Counted from the first letter of the stretch, positions 6,589 to 15,817 are shown. The stretch is DNA of 64,000 nucleotides from Pseudanabaena cinerea FACHB-1277 (GCF_014696345.1 NZ_JACJPY010000008.1:1-64000); one strand, 5' to 3'. Translations and numbers: made by a program. Notes: generated by a model from the letters alone, not told the origin.

Positions 6589-9186
6589 ATGTACAAGTCG
6601 ATTAACTTAGATGCACAGAGAAAGTTGCTCGTGAATTCTCCATTAAAAACTCCATTTGCTCATCAAACTGAAGCGTTTGCTGCACTTAATAAAGTTTTTC
6701 AAATTGGCAAAAAGAAATCAGCTAGTGGAATACTAGTACTTCCTACGGGTGCGGGTAAGACGTTTACCGCAGTTCGATGGTTATGTAATCATGTACTTTC
6801 TAAAAATATTAAAGTTCTCTGGTTAGCTCCTTCATATTATCTATTAGATCAAGCGGCAGCTACTTTTGAAGACAACATTAGAGAAATTCCAGATCGGCAA
6901 ACAATAAATATTCGCTGTGTCTCTAGCAGTAAGTCCCACGCAAAAGCATCATCAATACAGTTGTCAGATGATGTGATCTTGATGACAACCCAGACGGCTA
7001 TCATTAACCTACACAGTACAGCTAAAGACAAATATAATCAGACCATTACAACAGCATTAAGAAAGTTTATTGATGACAATCAAAATTCTGAGTTTTTCGT
7101 AGTAGTTGATGAAGCTCATCACACTCCTGCCTATGGTTTACGAAATCTTTTGATCGGCGAACAAGAATCTGCTTTGGGCTTGCGTAGCCTATTACCTAAT
7201 TTGTATTTATTAGGACTGACTGCAACGCCGACATACACGGATAAAGCCAAGAAAGGCTGGCTCTCGAAAATATTTACTGATGGAAAACAGGGGGTTATTT
7301 ATCAAGCTGACAAAGAAAAATTAATGATGCAAGGTATTTTGGCTAGACCAAATTATACTGAAATTCCCACTGGTACAGAAGTTGAATTAGATGACGCTTT
7401 GTATGAAGAATTAACTAATAAGCATAAAGATTTACCAGAGAAAATTATAGAAACTCTTGCAGAGAATCAGGATAGAAACAATGCAATCGTCAACACTTAC
7501 ATAGCAGATAAGAATCGATATGGTAAGACAATCATTTTCGCAGATCGCTGGTTTCAATGTGTTTATTTAAAAGATAAATTGCGAGAAAAAGGTATTAGGG
7601 TAGATGCAATCTATTCACAAATCGATGCCGACAAAGGTTCGGCTGAAGCAAGAAATAAGGTTACTCAAAGCGATAATCAAAGTATTCTGAGACAATTTAC
7701 GACTGGATTAGATGAAAACAAAAATCATGCTCCTCTTGATGTTTTGATCAATGTAAGGATGTTAACGGAAGGTGCAGATGTGCCATCAGTGCAAACGGTA
7801 TTTATCACGCGACAAACTACAAGCCAGATTTTGATGACCCAGATGATCGGTCGTGCTTTACGGGGCGAAAAAGCAGGAGGCAGCAGTGAAGCGAATATTG
7901 TTTTATTCTTTGATGATTGGAAGCGTTTAATTGATTGGGCTGATCCAGCCCATGAAGATGGTGGCACAAAAGAAACTCAAGTTCCTAAGAGAGAAAGATA
8001 TCCTCTTGAATATATTGCGATTCATCTAGTAGAAGAGCTTTCAAAATCCTTTGAAAATGGCGGTGATTATGTAATGCCACCGTTTTCAAGAATTTTCCCT
8101 ATTGGTTGGTACAAGACTGAAATCACCTATGCAGAAGATGATGAAAGTCAAGACACAATGGAAACTGTTACGGAATTTGTAATGGTTTACGAGCATACGC
8201 AAAAGCGATTTGAAGATTTTATTAAGTTTATTGACAAAGCTTATTTAAAGGATGAATGGACTAAAGAGCGTCTTGAGTATGCATGGATCGAATCTGAGAT
8301 CGAATCTTGGATCAAAATTTACTTTGATCCTGATTCAGACAATATTGGTGAAAAATTGAGTTCTAGCGTAGCTAAAATTGTTCGTCATATTGCTCAAAAT
8401 GAGTCTGTACCTCACTATTATCCCTTTGAAGATAGAGCATTATATGATGTAGATAAAATTGCTCAAAAAGTTATTGATTTAAAACTCTTTCATCATGCTC
8501 GGAATAAGTTTTTACAAGAAGAATTCACTAAACCTAATTCTTTATGGCAAACTTTCTACAAATCCTTTAGGAATTTTGAAACCGCAGTTCATGCTAGTGA
8601 AATGAAGATTATTAGCGATGATTCTAATATACCTATTGTTGACATTCCTGCACCAAAGCCTCAGCCTGTAATCCAAGAGCTAACCGAAAAAGAGAAAAAA
8701 CAAGTTAAAGAACGTGATGGTAATGCCTGTTTATGCTGCGGAAATCGTAAAAAATTACAGATTGACCATGTTTTTCCATTTAGCTTGGGCGGAGAAACAT
8801 CTATAGATAACTCACAAACATTATGTATGAAATGCAACGGTTTTAAGGGTAAGAATGAGATTGACTTTCGGACTAAAAAAACTCCTTTGAAAAGCCCTAA
8901 AGCATTTGATACATCTAATCTGAATAAACTTGTTTCAGCCGATAAAAATATTACGGAAAGTCTAACTAGAGTTATCAACTTTTTCTATAACTGTAGTGCC
9001 GTTTATAGAATCGTTCATTACAAGGCTAACAATGATAAATATTTAACTGTCTGGGAAATTCATTTGTTTTCTGGTAATGATCCTAAATGGTTAAGACAAC
9101 ATGAACCGCAAATTTTTAATTTCATTCATCATGAATTAGGATGCCCTTTAGTTACAGGCATCAAAGTAGTTACGCATAATTCTTAA
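6589..9186 (+). CDS. SF2 DEAD/DEAH helicase-HNH nuclease fusion
   Basis: An 865-residue protein. The N-terminal part is a superfamily 2 helicase/translocase: Q-like FAHQTEAFAALN, Walker A LPTGAGKT (about residue 51), DEAH box VVDEAHH (about 174), motif III LGLTATPT, and motif VI QMIGRALRG. A middle region of about 230 residues has no motif I recognise. An HNH nuclease follows: CLCCG (about 714), the IDHVFPFSLGG core (about 725) and CMKCN, giving two CxxC zinc pairs around the His. A tail of about 100 residues closes the protein. Helicase-nuclease fusions in TA islands are typical of phage-defence genes, but this function is inference. It is AT-richer than nearby core genes and has almost no HIP1 sites, which suggests transfer. 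A TA pair follows after 16 bases. Confidence 0.85.
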   Translation: MYKSINLDAQRKLLVNSPLKTPFAHQTEAFAALNKVFQIGKKKSASGILVLPTGAGKTFTAVRWLCNHVLSKNIKVLWLAPSYYLLDQAAATFEDNIREIPDRQTINIRCVSSSKSHAKASSIQLSDDVILMTTQTAIINLHSTAKDKYNQTITTALRKFIDDNQNSEFFVVVDEAHHTPAYGLRNLLIGEQESALGLRSLLPNLYLLGLTATPTYTDKAKKGWLSKIFTDGKQGVIYQADKEKLMMQGILARPNYTEIPTGTEVELDDALYEELTNKHKDLPEKIIETLAENQDRNNAIVNTYIADKNRYGKTIIFADRWFQCVYLKDKLREKGIRVDAIYSQIDADKGSAEARNKVTQSDNQSILRQFTTGLDENKNHAPLDVLINVRMLTEGADVPSVQTVFITRQTTSQILMTQMIGRALRGEKAGGSSEANIVLFFDDWKRLIDWADPAHEDGGTKETQVPKRERYPLEYIAIHLVEELSKSFENGGDYVMPPFSRIFPIGWYKTEITYAEDDESQDTMETVTEFVMVYEHTQKRFEDFIKFIDKAYLKDEWTKERLEYAWIESEIESWIKIYFDPDSDNIGEKLSSSVAKIVRHIAQNESVPHYYPFEDRALYDVDKIAQKVIDLKLFHHARNKFLQEEFTKPNSLWQTFYKSFRNFETAVHASEMKIISDDSNIPIVDIPAPKPQPVIQELTEKEKKQVKERDGNACLCCGNRKKLQIDHVFPFSLGGETSIDNSQTLCMKCNGFKGKNEIDFRTKKTPLKSPKAFDTSNLNKLVSADKNITESLTRVINFFYNCSAVYRIVHYKANNDKYLTVWEIHLFSGNDPKWLRQHEPQIFNFIHHELGCPLVTGIKVVTHNS

Positions 9187-9202
9187 AAAAGAGAAAATCA
9201 AA

Positions 9203-9457
9203 ATGAAAACTGCTACCGCCCAAATTAACATTCCCTTTGATCTACTAGCCGAAGCCGTTACCACCCTCAATATTGAACACAAAATCAAACTATGGAAATT
9301 ACTAGGTCAAGAAATCACCGAAACCCAAAGAGTTACCCGAAATAACATTGATACTAGCGCCATAGATTCTCTCGATCGCGTAGTTGAGAAAGTTCTATTA
9401 GAAACTGGTATGACAGAAGATGAATTAGTAGAAGCTTTTGTCAATCAGGAATCATGA
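9203..9457 (+). CDS. Antitoxin-like protein downstream of helicase-HNH
   Basis: An 84-residue protein. INIPFDLLAEAVTTLNIEHKIKLWKLL is the helical N-terminal pattern of cyanobacterial antitoxins, and the C-terminal half is acidic. It starts 16 bases after the helicase stop in the same direction and overlaps the following PIN gene by four bases (ATGA), so all three may be co-transcribed. Function rests on its position before a PIN toxin. Confidence 0.65.
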   Translation: MKTATAQINIPFDLLAEAVTTLNIEHKIKLWKLLGQEITETQRVTRNNIDTSAIDSLDRVVEKVLLETGMTEDELVEAFVNQES

Positions 9458-9891
9458 TGATATTGATTATTGACGCAAACATCCTAATAGCCGAATTGCT
9501 TCGTCAGCGCGGACGAGAGCTATTGCGTAACCAACAACTGTTGATATACGCAGCCGACAAGGTTATAGAAGAGACTAATTACGAAATCCAGAAGCGTATA
9601 CGCCACATGATAACTACAGGTAAATTGAGTAAAGAAGCAGGCGCAGATTTAACGCAAGCAGCTTCTGAACCACTAGAAACTCGTATTATCACTGTTCCTC
9701 AAATCGAATATGGTTATTTAGAAATAGAAGCTAAAGAACGGATACCTAGAGATCCTGATGATTGGCATACCGTAGCTCTAACAATACATCTAGATGCAGC
9801 GATCTGGACACAAGACAATGATTTTCTTGGTTGTGGTTGTCCATGCTGGACGACTGACACGCTAATTTCACACCTAAAGCGAATGAGCTAA
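9454..9891 (+). CDS. PIN-domain toxin
   Basis: A 145-residue PIN-fold protein. ILIIDANILIAELL carries the first Asp, and RIPRDPDDWHTVALTIHLDA then IWTQDNDFL give the conserved acidic cluster. The RDPDDWH pattern belongs to a PIN subgroup distinct from the other PIN toxins here. The ATG at 9454 has AGGA upstream; a second ATG follows directly. It pairs with the upstream antitoxin-like gene. Confidence 0.8.
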   Translation: MMILIIDANILIAELLRQRGRELLRNQQLLIYAADKVIEETNYEIQKRIRHMITTGKLSKEAGADLTQAASEPLETRIITVPQIEYGYLEIEAKERIPRDPDDWHTVALTIHLDAAIWTQDNDFLGCGCPCWTTDTLISHLKRMS

Positions 9892-10106
9892 TATTCACAA
9901 TCACCATTAAACTCAGCATCTCTAAAATCAGCTTCAGTCGATTGTTGAGAACCTGAAAACATCCCAAACGACATAAACTGACTAGCGCGACTAACTGACT
10001 CAGGCTTAAAGAAAGTCACAAAAACTTGGTTCTCCGTAATATCTTGAGGAATTTCCGCTAACTCGATCTTGCCGTTCCGATATATTCCTTGAATTGTCTG
10101 TAACAT
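9888..10106 (-). CDS. AF2212-like (DUF104) small antitoxin-type protein
   Basis: A 72-residue protein whose opening MLQTIQGIYRNGKIELAEIP matches the AF2212/PG0164 family (short SH3-like strand pairs, annotated as antitoxins). No toxin partner adjoins it. It overlaps the end of the convergent PIN gene by four bases. It is probably an orphan antitoxin or a stand-alone member of the family. Confidence 0.65.
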   Translation of the reverse strand: MLQTIQGIYRNGKIELAEIPQDITENQVFVTFFKPESVSRASQFMSFGMFSGSQQSTEADFRDAEFNGDCEY

Positions 10107-10220
10107 AATCGTTTACGCTTGTTTAATTTGAGCGATCGCCAATCAATTGTAGCACCACAACATTTTAGCTAATAATGGTAGCGATTTGTGACGTTGCGGG
10201 ATTAGAGGCGATCGCGTAAA

Positions 10221-10248
10221 TTTACACTTGCAAGCATCTTGCTATAAT
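10221..10248 (+). promoter_or_regulatory. vapBC promoter with palindromic operator
   Basis: TTTACA (10221-10226), 16 bp, then a perfect TATAAT (10243-10248). Between them lies the palindrome GCAAG-CAT-CTTGC (10230-10242). The start codon is 33 bases after the -10. The layout suggests repression by the antitoxin. Confidence 0.6.
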
Positions 10249-10280
10249 AGCCACATCACCTTAACTCACCAAAAACTTCT

Positions 10281-10493
10281 ATGCTCTCTCAACAGCTTGA
10301 AGACAAATCTCAACATCTAGAAACTAGAGTTGCCGCATTAGAAACAGAACTCGCACAAATGCGACAGATGCTATCTGTATTTGTTCAGAAAAAAACACCT
10401 TGGTGGTTAAAAGTCGCAGGTAGCTTTGAAAACGATCATACCTTTGACGAAGCAAATCGCCTCGGTCAAGAATGGCGCAAATCTGCTGAATAG
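10281..10493 (+). CDS. VapB-like antitoxin
   Basis: A 70-residue protein beginning with a coiled-coil (LEDKSQHLETRVAALETELA) and ending with a Trp-rich, acidic segment (WWLKVAGSFENDHTFDEANR) that resembles the toxin-binding tail of cyanobacterial VapB partners. It has a clear promoter and stops six bases before the PIN toxin. It lacks an obvious DNA-binding fold; the coiled-coil probably dimerises it. Confidence 0.7.
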   Translation: MLSQQLEDKSQHLETRVAALETELAQMRQMLSVFVQKKTPWWLKVAGSFENDHTFDEANRLGQEWRKSAE

Positions 10494-10499
10494 AGCGTC

Positions 10500-10919
10500 A
10501 TGTATATTTTTGACACTGATCATCTCAGCCTCATTCAGCGCAATGGACAAGAAGGCAAGCGAATCTTAGCCAAACTTGCAGAGATAGAAGATCCTGAAGT
10601 TGCTGTTACCGTCATTACCTACGAAGAGCAGATTAGAGGAAGACTTGCTTTTTTAGCTAAAGCAAAAACATTAGATGAACAAATCTTTGCCTATCAAGGA
10701 TTACAGCAACTAGCAATCAATTACCAAGCGATCGCCATTGTCCCTTTTAGCCGTGCATCTGCCCTAGAACATCAACGCTTACGCAAAGCCTATCCCCGTC
10801 TAGGAAACATGGATCTCAAAATTGCCGCGATCGCCTTGACAAACAATGCAACTTTACTCACCCGTAACAAATCAGATTTTGGACAAATTGTAGAGTTGGC
10901 TATAGATGACTGGTCATAA
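10500..10919 (+). CDS. VapC toxin (PIN ribonuclease)
   Basis: A 139-residue VapC. MYIFDTDHLSLIQRN carries the first Asp at residue 5, TVITYEEQIRGRL the conserved Glu, GNMDLKIAAIALTNNATLLT the third Asp, and RNKSDFGQI the last acidic residue. This subgroup often cleaves tRNA or rRNA. It is coupled closely to the antitoxin upstream. Confidence 0.88.
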   Translation: MYIFDTDHLSLIQRNGQEGKRILAKLAEIEDPEVAVTVITYEEQIRGRLAFLAKAKTLDEQIFAYQGLQQLAINYQAIAIVPFSRASALEHQRLRKAYPRLGNMDLKIAAIALTNNATLLTRNKSDFGQIVELAIDDWS

Positions 10920-11039
10920 ATTACAGGACAGACCCTTACCCTAGAATGCACATGGCGATCGCAACTTAATCACATCCTACTCAAACCGAAAAAAGTCGAG
11001 TAAAATCATCATCAATTGGTCTAAGGAAAACTTACCATT

Positions 11040-11636
11040 ATGATTGCAGCTAGAGACAACCTTCCTCAACTCACTCCCCAAGAATACTTTGCTTGGGAAG
11101 AAAAGCAATTACATAAACATGAATATATCGAAGGACAAGTCTATGCCATGAGTGGCGGTAGTGTTAATCATGCGCGGATTGCCATTCGATTTATTGCCAT
11201 ATTTGATTCTCACTTAGGTACTGGCAATTGTATCATCGGGAACTCAGATCTGCGGGTTAAAAGCGCAATATCTCAAAACTACACTTACCCCGATGTCAGC
11301 GTCACCTGTGACGATCGCGACAAAATTACCACCCAATATATTACCTACCCATCTCTCATTGTTGAAGTTCTATCGCCTAGTACTGAATCCTACGATCGCG
11401 GTGGTAAGTTTCGGCTATATCGGAACAACCCCGTATTAATAGATTACTTACTAGTTAGTTCCACTAGCATCGAAATCGACCTCTATCACAAAAAAGACAA
11501 TGGCGAATGGATAATTATAAATTACCAAGAAGGTGACATGATCGAACTAAAGAGCATCAATCTCACCTTTGCGATCGCCCAAATTTATCGAGGACTAGTA
11601 TTGACAAATGATCCCGAAATTAGCCAAGAGGGTTGA
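11040..11636 (+). CDS. Uma2/DUF820 family putative endonuclease
   Basis: A 198-residue protein of the Uma2 family, which has the PD-(D/E)XK nuclease fold and is greatly expanded in cyanobacteria. LTPQEYFAWEEKQLHKHEYI is the family's opening; YTYPDVSVTCDD, LIVEVLSPSTESYDRGGKF and DYLLVSS carry the D, E and K of the active site. The biological role is not known; transposon-associated origins have been proposed. It is only distantly related to the three near-identical Uma2 copies at 15.9-25.4 kb. Confidence 0.85.
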   Translation: MIAARDNLPQLTPQEYFAWEEKQLHKHEYIEGQVYAMSGGSVNHARIAIRFIAIFDSHLGTGNCIIGNSDLRVKSAISQNYTYPDVSVTCDDRDKITTQYITYPSLIVEVLSPSTESYDRGGKFRLYRNNPVLIDYLLVSSTSIEIDLYHKKDNGEWIIINYQEGDMIELKSINLTFAIAQIYRGLVLTNDPEISQEG

Positions 11637-11743
11637 ACATTGGCGAATCAAGATTATGGTGGAGAGTTAAGAGATAGTCTCGTCAGATTTATCGGGATCG
11701 CGCAAATCACTGTAGGATAGCTATTATCGCATCTGCCAAAATT

Positions 11744-13357
11744 ATGTCCGAAGCCAAACAATCCCTTGCGGAATATTATCATGAACGCACCAAATACGAT
11801 CCTGAAACCCTTGCTAGCAAAAGTCAAGGGCTAGATTGGAGCAAACAGCCCTTTCCCTATAAAGATTATAAAATTGGTACTGTCTATGACCTCAAACCTT
11901 ACTTAACAGAAGAGCCGCAGTCCGATCACGATGGACTATTGGCAAATCGCTGGCGGCGGCTATCACGGCTATTATTCTGTAGTTATGGATTGACCGCGAG
12001 AGTGCCGACCATCTCTGGCGAAACCTTTTATTTGCGCTCTGCACCATCGGCAGGGGGGCTATACCCTGCGGAAATATATATTATTTCGGCGGGAACGCCT
12101 TTATTGTCCGCAGGAATTTATAACTATCAGGTGCGTACCCATAGCTTGGTGCATTTTTGGCAGGATGGCAATGTGTGGCAGGGGTTGCAAAAGGCTTGTT
12201 TTGGGCATCCCGCTTTACAAAATTCACGAATGGCGATCGCCATTACGGCCGTATTTTATCGATCGCAGTGGCGCTATCAGGATCGGGCTTATCGGCGGAT
12301 TTTTTTGGATACGGGGCATCTTTTGGGCAACATTGAACTGGCAAGTGCGATTGAGGATTATCAATGTTCCTTATTAGGTGGCTTTATGGATGAGTCCATT
12401 AATGAACTTCTATTTTTGGATAGTCAAACAGAAGGAGCGATCGCTGTGCTGCCCTTAGTCGACCTGCAAGATGAAGAGCGCACTGGGCGTGGTCAGGAAT
12501 CGCGACAACCCATGATGCGATCGCAAGATTTGAGTAAGGGATTGCTGAACGCATTGCCATCGGTGATCGTCACCGATTATCCGAAATTAGCAGATGGAGA
12601 CTTGTTGAGCTGTTTACATCAGGCAACCCAGATCAAAGAAAAGCCTGAACTCAAGCAATCAGTAACATCTTCACAAACGAGCCTACAGACTCTAGAACCA
12701 GAATCTCCATCCATTGATTTTGACAAATATAACTTTCCATTCTGCACTAAGGTAAATACAACCACCCAAAGCATAGATTGGGGTGCAGATTTAGAGATTC
12801 TAGAGCATACGATTTTGCAACGTCGTTCCACCCGTCAATATACGGGAGCTAACTTAGAAATTGCAGAACTAAAAGCAATTCTCGACTTTACCTATCAGCC
12901 TCAAAAATATACAGATCAAGGCATGGATGGCAATCCTGACTATTTCGATCTCAGCTTGATTGAAACCTTTGTGGCAGTAACGCGAGTATCAGGCTTAGAA
13001 TCAGGCTGTTACTATTACGCCCCCAAAGCGCAGGAGTTGCGACAAATTCGTTTCAAAAACTTCCGTGAAGAACTGCATTATCTTTGCCTAGGTCAAGAAC
13101 TCGGACGCGATGCGGGAGCCGTGATTTTCCATACAGCAGATTTACAAAAGGCTGTTGCTAAATATGGCGATCGCGTTTATCGCTATCTACATATGGATGC
13201 AGGGCATTTAGGACAAAAGTTAAATCTCGCCGCCATCAGTTTAGGTGTGGGCGTGAGTGGTATAGCAGGCTTTTTTGATAATTTAGTTAACGAAGTACTA
13301 GGCATTCCCCACAACGAAGCGGTGCTGTATATCACAACGTTAGGAAGACCCAGATAA
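11744..13357 (+). CDS. SagB/ThcOx family dehydrogenase (two nitroreductase domains)
   Basis: A 537-residue flavoprotein of the SagB/ThcOx type. The N-terminal half includes LRSAPSAGGLYPAEIYIIS, the family's FMN-binding signature, and the C-terminal half starts with ILQRRSTRQYTGANLEIAEL, the conserved nitroreductase opening, so two nitroreductase-like domains are joined by a variable linker (about residues 250-330). In RiPP pathways SagB oxidises azolines to azoles. No cyclodehydratase or precursor peptide is visible nearby, so its substrate here is unknown; it may be a stand-alone cyanobacterial oxidoreductase. Confidence 0.88.
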   Translation: MSEAKQSLAEYYHERTKYDPETLASKSQGLDWSKQPFPYKDYKIGTVYDLKPYLTEEPQSDHDGLLANRWRRLSRLLFCSYGLTARVPTISGETFYLRSAPSAGGLYPAEIYIISAGTPLLSAGIYNYQVRTHSLVHFWQDGNVWQGLQKACFGHPALQNSRMAIAITAVFYRSQWRYQDRAYRRIFLDTGHLLGNIELASAIEDYQCSLLGGFMDESINELLFLDSQTEGAIAVLPLVDLQDEERTGRGQESRQPMMRSQDLSKGLLNALPSVIVTDYPKLADGDLLSCLHQATQIKEKPELKQSVTSSQTSLQTLEPESPSIDFDKYNFPFCTKVNTTTQSIDWGADLEILEHTILQRRSTRQYTGANLEIAELKAILDFTYQPQKYTDQGMDGNPDYFDLSLIETFVAVTRVSGLESGCYYYAPKAQELRQIRFKNFREELHYLCLGQELGRDAGAVIFHTADLQKAVAKYGDRVYRYLHMDAGHLGQKLNLAAISLGVGVSGIAGFFDNLVNEVLGIPHNEAVLYITTLGRPR

Positions 13358-13363
13358 TCAGAC

Positions 13364-13384
13364 AGGCGGCGCTACGCGCCGCCT
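13364..13384 (+). repeat. GC-rich hairpin
   Basis: AGGCGGCGC-TAC-GCGCCGCCT is a perfect nine-base stem seven bases after the SagB-like gene, with no T-run. Similar GCGGCGCGAAGC-type hairpins occur at about 32855 and 50640, so it looks like a REP-like dispersed element. Confidence 0.5.
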
Positions 13385-13409
13385 ATCTTCACCATACACA
13401 AGATAAATT

Positions 13410-14318
13410 ATGGAACCATTGCTATCGCCACCCATTATTAATCCTTCTCAAAAAATTAGCGTGATTGCGCCTAGTGGTGCATTGCGTGAGTGGGAACGCT
13501 TTGACAATGGCATTAAAATCTGGCGCGATCGCGGTTATGAACTAAATATCCCCTCAGAATTAAGTCAACCTTGGGGTTATTTAGCAGGAACCGATCAACA
13601 ACGCTGCCAACAATTTATTGATGCTTGGAACGATCCTGAGACGGGGGCGATCGCATTTGCTAGGGGCGGCTACGGCTCAATGCGGCTATTGGAAAAGCTG
13701 GACTGGTCAAAATTAAACGATCGCCCCAAATGGTTAATTGGGTTTTCTGATATTACGGCTTTGCTATGGGCGATCGCCAAATATAAAAATATCATGGGAC
13801 TCCATGCCCCCGTAATTACCACCCTTGCCCATGAACCTATGCGATCGCAACAGCAATTATTTGATGTACTGGAGGGCAAGTTAAATCAAAGCGAACTTGT
13901 CGGCGATCGCCTAGTTGCTGGCACAGCCCAAGGGGTGTTAATGCCTGCAAACCTCACCCTTGCTACAAATATGCTCGGTACGCCTCTTTGCCCAGAACTT
14001 GACAACGTGATTCTGGCGATCGAAGATGTGGCAGAACCGCCTTACAAGGTTGATCGAATGCTCACCCATTGGCGCTGGTCAGGGCATTTACAAAAATTAA
14101 AAGGCATAGCGATCGGGCGCTTCAGCCAAGCGGAAATATCAACGCCCAGCCTCACAATGCAGGAAGTATGGCGCGATCGCCTCAGCGATTTGGGTATTCC
14201 CGTGACCATGAATTTACCCTTCGGGCATGACGGCGAAAACTTGCCTTTGCCATTGGGCTGCTTGGCAACAATTAATGGAGATCGCGGCACACTCACATGG
14301 CAGCGTCAAAATTCTTGA
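13410..14318 (+). CDS. ldcA: LD-carboxypeptidase (muramoyltetrapeptide carboxypeptidase, S66)
   Basis: A 302-residue peptidase that removes the terminal D-Ala from the murein tetrapeptide during wall recycling. IAFARGGYGSMRLLEKLD holds the nucleophile Ser in the GYGS turn; AIEDVAEPPYKVDRML contains the catalytic Glu, and NLPFGHDGEN the His. The length is normal for the family and there is no signal peptide, which fits the cytosolic form. It follows the SagB-like gene after a 52-bp gap with the hairpin, so the two may be expressed together. Confidence 0.9.
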   Translation: MEPLLSPPIINPSQKISVIAPSGALREWERFDNGIKIWRDRGYELNIPSELSQPWGYLAGTDQQRCQQFIDAWNDPETGAIAFARGGYGSMRLLEKLDWSKLNDRPKWLIGFSDITALLWAIAKYKNIMGLHAPVITTLAHEPMRSQQQLFDVLEGKLNQSELVGDRLVAGTAQGVLMPANLTLATNMLGTPLCPELDNVILAIEDVAEPPYKVDRMLTHWRWSGHLQKLKGIAIGRFSQAEISTPSLTMQEVWRDRLSDLGIPVTMNLPFGHDGENLPLPLGCLATINGDRGTLTWQRQNS

Positions 14319-14485
14319 GCAAATCATCGTAAATTCGATATGTCGCTTGAGATAGGGGCGTGAACTAGGGTAAACTGCCTTATACCAAATAAAAAAGCGG
14401 CGTTGCCATGAGCTTATTTGGTACATGGATTACTCTGAGACTGCAAAAAAACTGTTTAAGAATAATATTTTTAGGAGTAACTACC

Positions 14486-15043
14486 TTGGAAGTCGCTCAG
14501 TTATTAGATTTATATGCACAGGGACAGCGCAATTTCTCGAATGTGGATCTTAGTGATGCTCAGTTAAAAAGTGCCAACTTAATTGGGATCGATCTTAGAG
14601 GTGCAACCCTCAACAAAGCTGATTTAAGTAGTGCTAACTTAATCGATGCAAATCTAACTGGTGCAAATCTGATTGAAACAAGCTTGAGAGGCGCATTGCT
14701 CAGAGGCGCAAATTTTTCTGATGCTGATTTAAGCTGGGCAAATTTAACATGGGCAAACTCCTCTAACACCAAATTTATTCGTGCGAACTTGAGTGTGACT
14801 AACTTCAGTGGAGCAAATTTAATTGAGGCGGATTTTACAGCCGCGATTATGAAAGGCTCAAATCTACGTGGCACAAATCTGCGCGGCGCAATTATCCAAA
14901 ATTTGCGAATCTGTGCCGACACTGAATTTACAGGGGTGCGTAATCTGGACGAACGTACACGTCTATACCTATGCTCGATTGCCATTGGCACACACCCATT
15001 CACCAAAAATGATAGTCGTCAAACCCTTGGCTGCCCGATCTAG
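14486..15043 (+). CDS. Pentapeptide-repeat protein
   Basis: About 185 residues, mostly A(D/N)LXX repeats (for example LSSANLIDANLTGANLIETS) from residue 20 to 150, which fold into a right-handed quadrilateral beta helix. A 40-residue C-terminal cap follows. The start is a TTG at 14486 with AGGAG eight bases upstream; it gives the usual opening EVAQLLDLYAQGQRNF. An ATG at 14408 would add 26 residues but has no ribosome binding site. Such proteins are common in cyanobacteria and mostly without known function. It overlaps the convergent gene by four bases. Confidence 0.8.
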   Translation: MEVAQLLDLYAQGQRNFSNVDLSDAQLKSANLIGIDLRGATLNKADLSSANLIDANLTGANLIETSLRGALLRGANFSDADLSWANLTWANSSNTKFIRANLSVTNFSGANLIEADFTAAIMKGSNLRGTNLRGAIIQNLRICADTEFTGVRNLDERTRLYLCSIAIGTHPFTKNDSRQTLGCPI

Positions 15044-15594
15044 GGTTTAGTCGAGATTTGCAACAGGTAAGGAAAAGCTGCATTTTCTTCGTAGGAGCCG
15101 ATCCACACTTCGTAGGTTCCCTCTAGCCAGTCGCCACTAATTTCAGGGTTGCGATCGCTGACATCATCACTGCACCAACTCCCACCAGGACCGCGCACTA
15201 GCAAAACTGTATCACCAGAGCTTTTGACCCGCATTTGCAAAAATCGCAAAGGTTTGGTCAGGGTAATTTTATGATCGGGTTCACTATCAATAAACCCGAT
15301 ACATTCACCCGTTTCCGTAACCTTGCGCCCCGATTTCTTTTGGGTCTCGACCGTGCCGCCGCTAATACCACGCAGTTCGATCGCCTGTGGCACAGCGCTA
15401 GGGGCGATCGTCATGTCCTCAAACATTTTGACAACGCTTGTTTTTTTGCTGCTTGAGTTTATAACTGGTTGATTAGTAGGACGCGAGATTTCAACCGTTG
15501 GTGAAGGTTGCGATCTCAATGGTATAGGCACAGCGAATATGGCTGTAGTCATTGCTGTTATGGTAAATAGCGATCGCGCTGCAAATTTTCTCAT
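15040..15594 (-). CDS. Exported hypothetical protein
   Basis: A 184-residue protein with a signal peptide (MRKFAARSLFTITAMTTAIF, then a likely cut after PLRSQ). The mature part ends in a beta-rich domain: FLQMRVKSSGDTVLLVRGPG, WCSDDVSDRNPEISGDWLEG and TYEVWIGSY. This pattern (pre-peptidase-like 'G.Y.VWIGSY' strands with a Cys) resembles periplasmic beta-sandwich domains of cyanobacteria. No catalytic motif is visible. Convergent with the pentapeptide gene. Confidence 0.7.
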   Translation of the reverse strand: MRKFAARSLFTITAMTTAIFAVPIPLRSQPSPTVEISRPTNQPVINSSSKKTSVVKMFEDMTIAPSAVPQAIELRGISGGTVETQKKSGRKVTETGECIGFIDSEPDHKITLTKPLRFLQMRVKSSGDTVLLVRGPGGSWCSDDVSDRNPEISGDWLEGTYEVWIGSYEENAAFPYLLQISTKP

Positions 15595-15817
15595 GACACA
15601 AATATATTGGCTCTAAGATGTAGATTTTAGCGTACTTCTAATGACTCACGTAGTTCCAACAATAGCTTTTTGGTGACTGCGATAATTTTGCGAGTGAATT
15701 TTGATAGCGATGATAATCCGAGAGATGTTGTTTGAATAGAAGCGATCGCATACTTTCCTCATCAATTTTAACAGGTTACTGTTGCTCAGTGTGCGATCGC
15801 CTATTTCCCACAACGCC

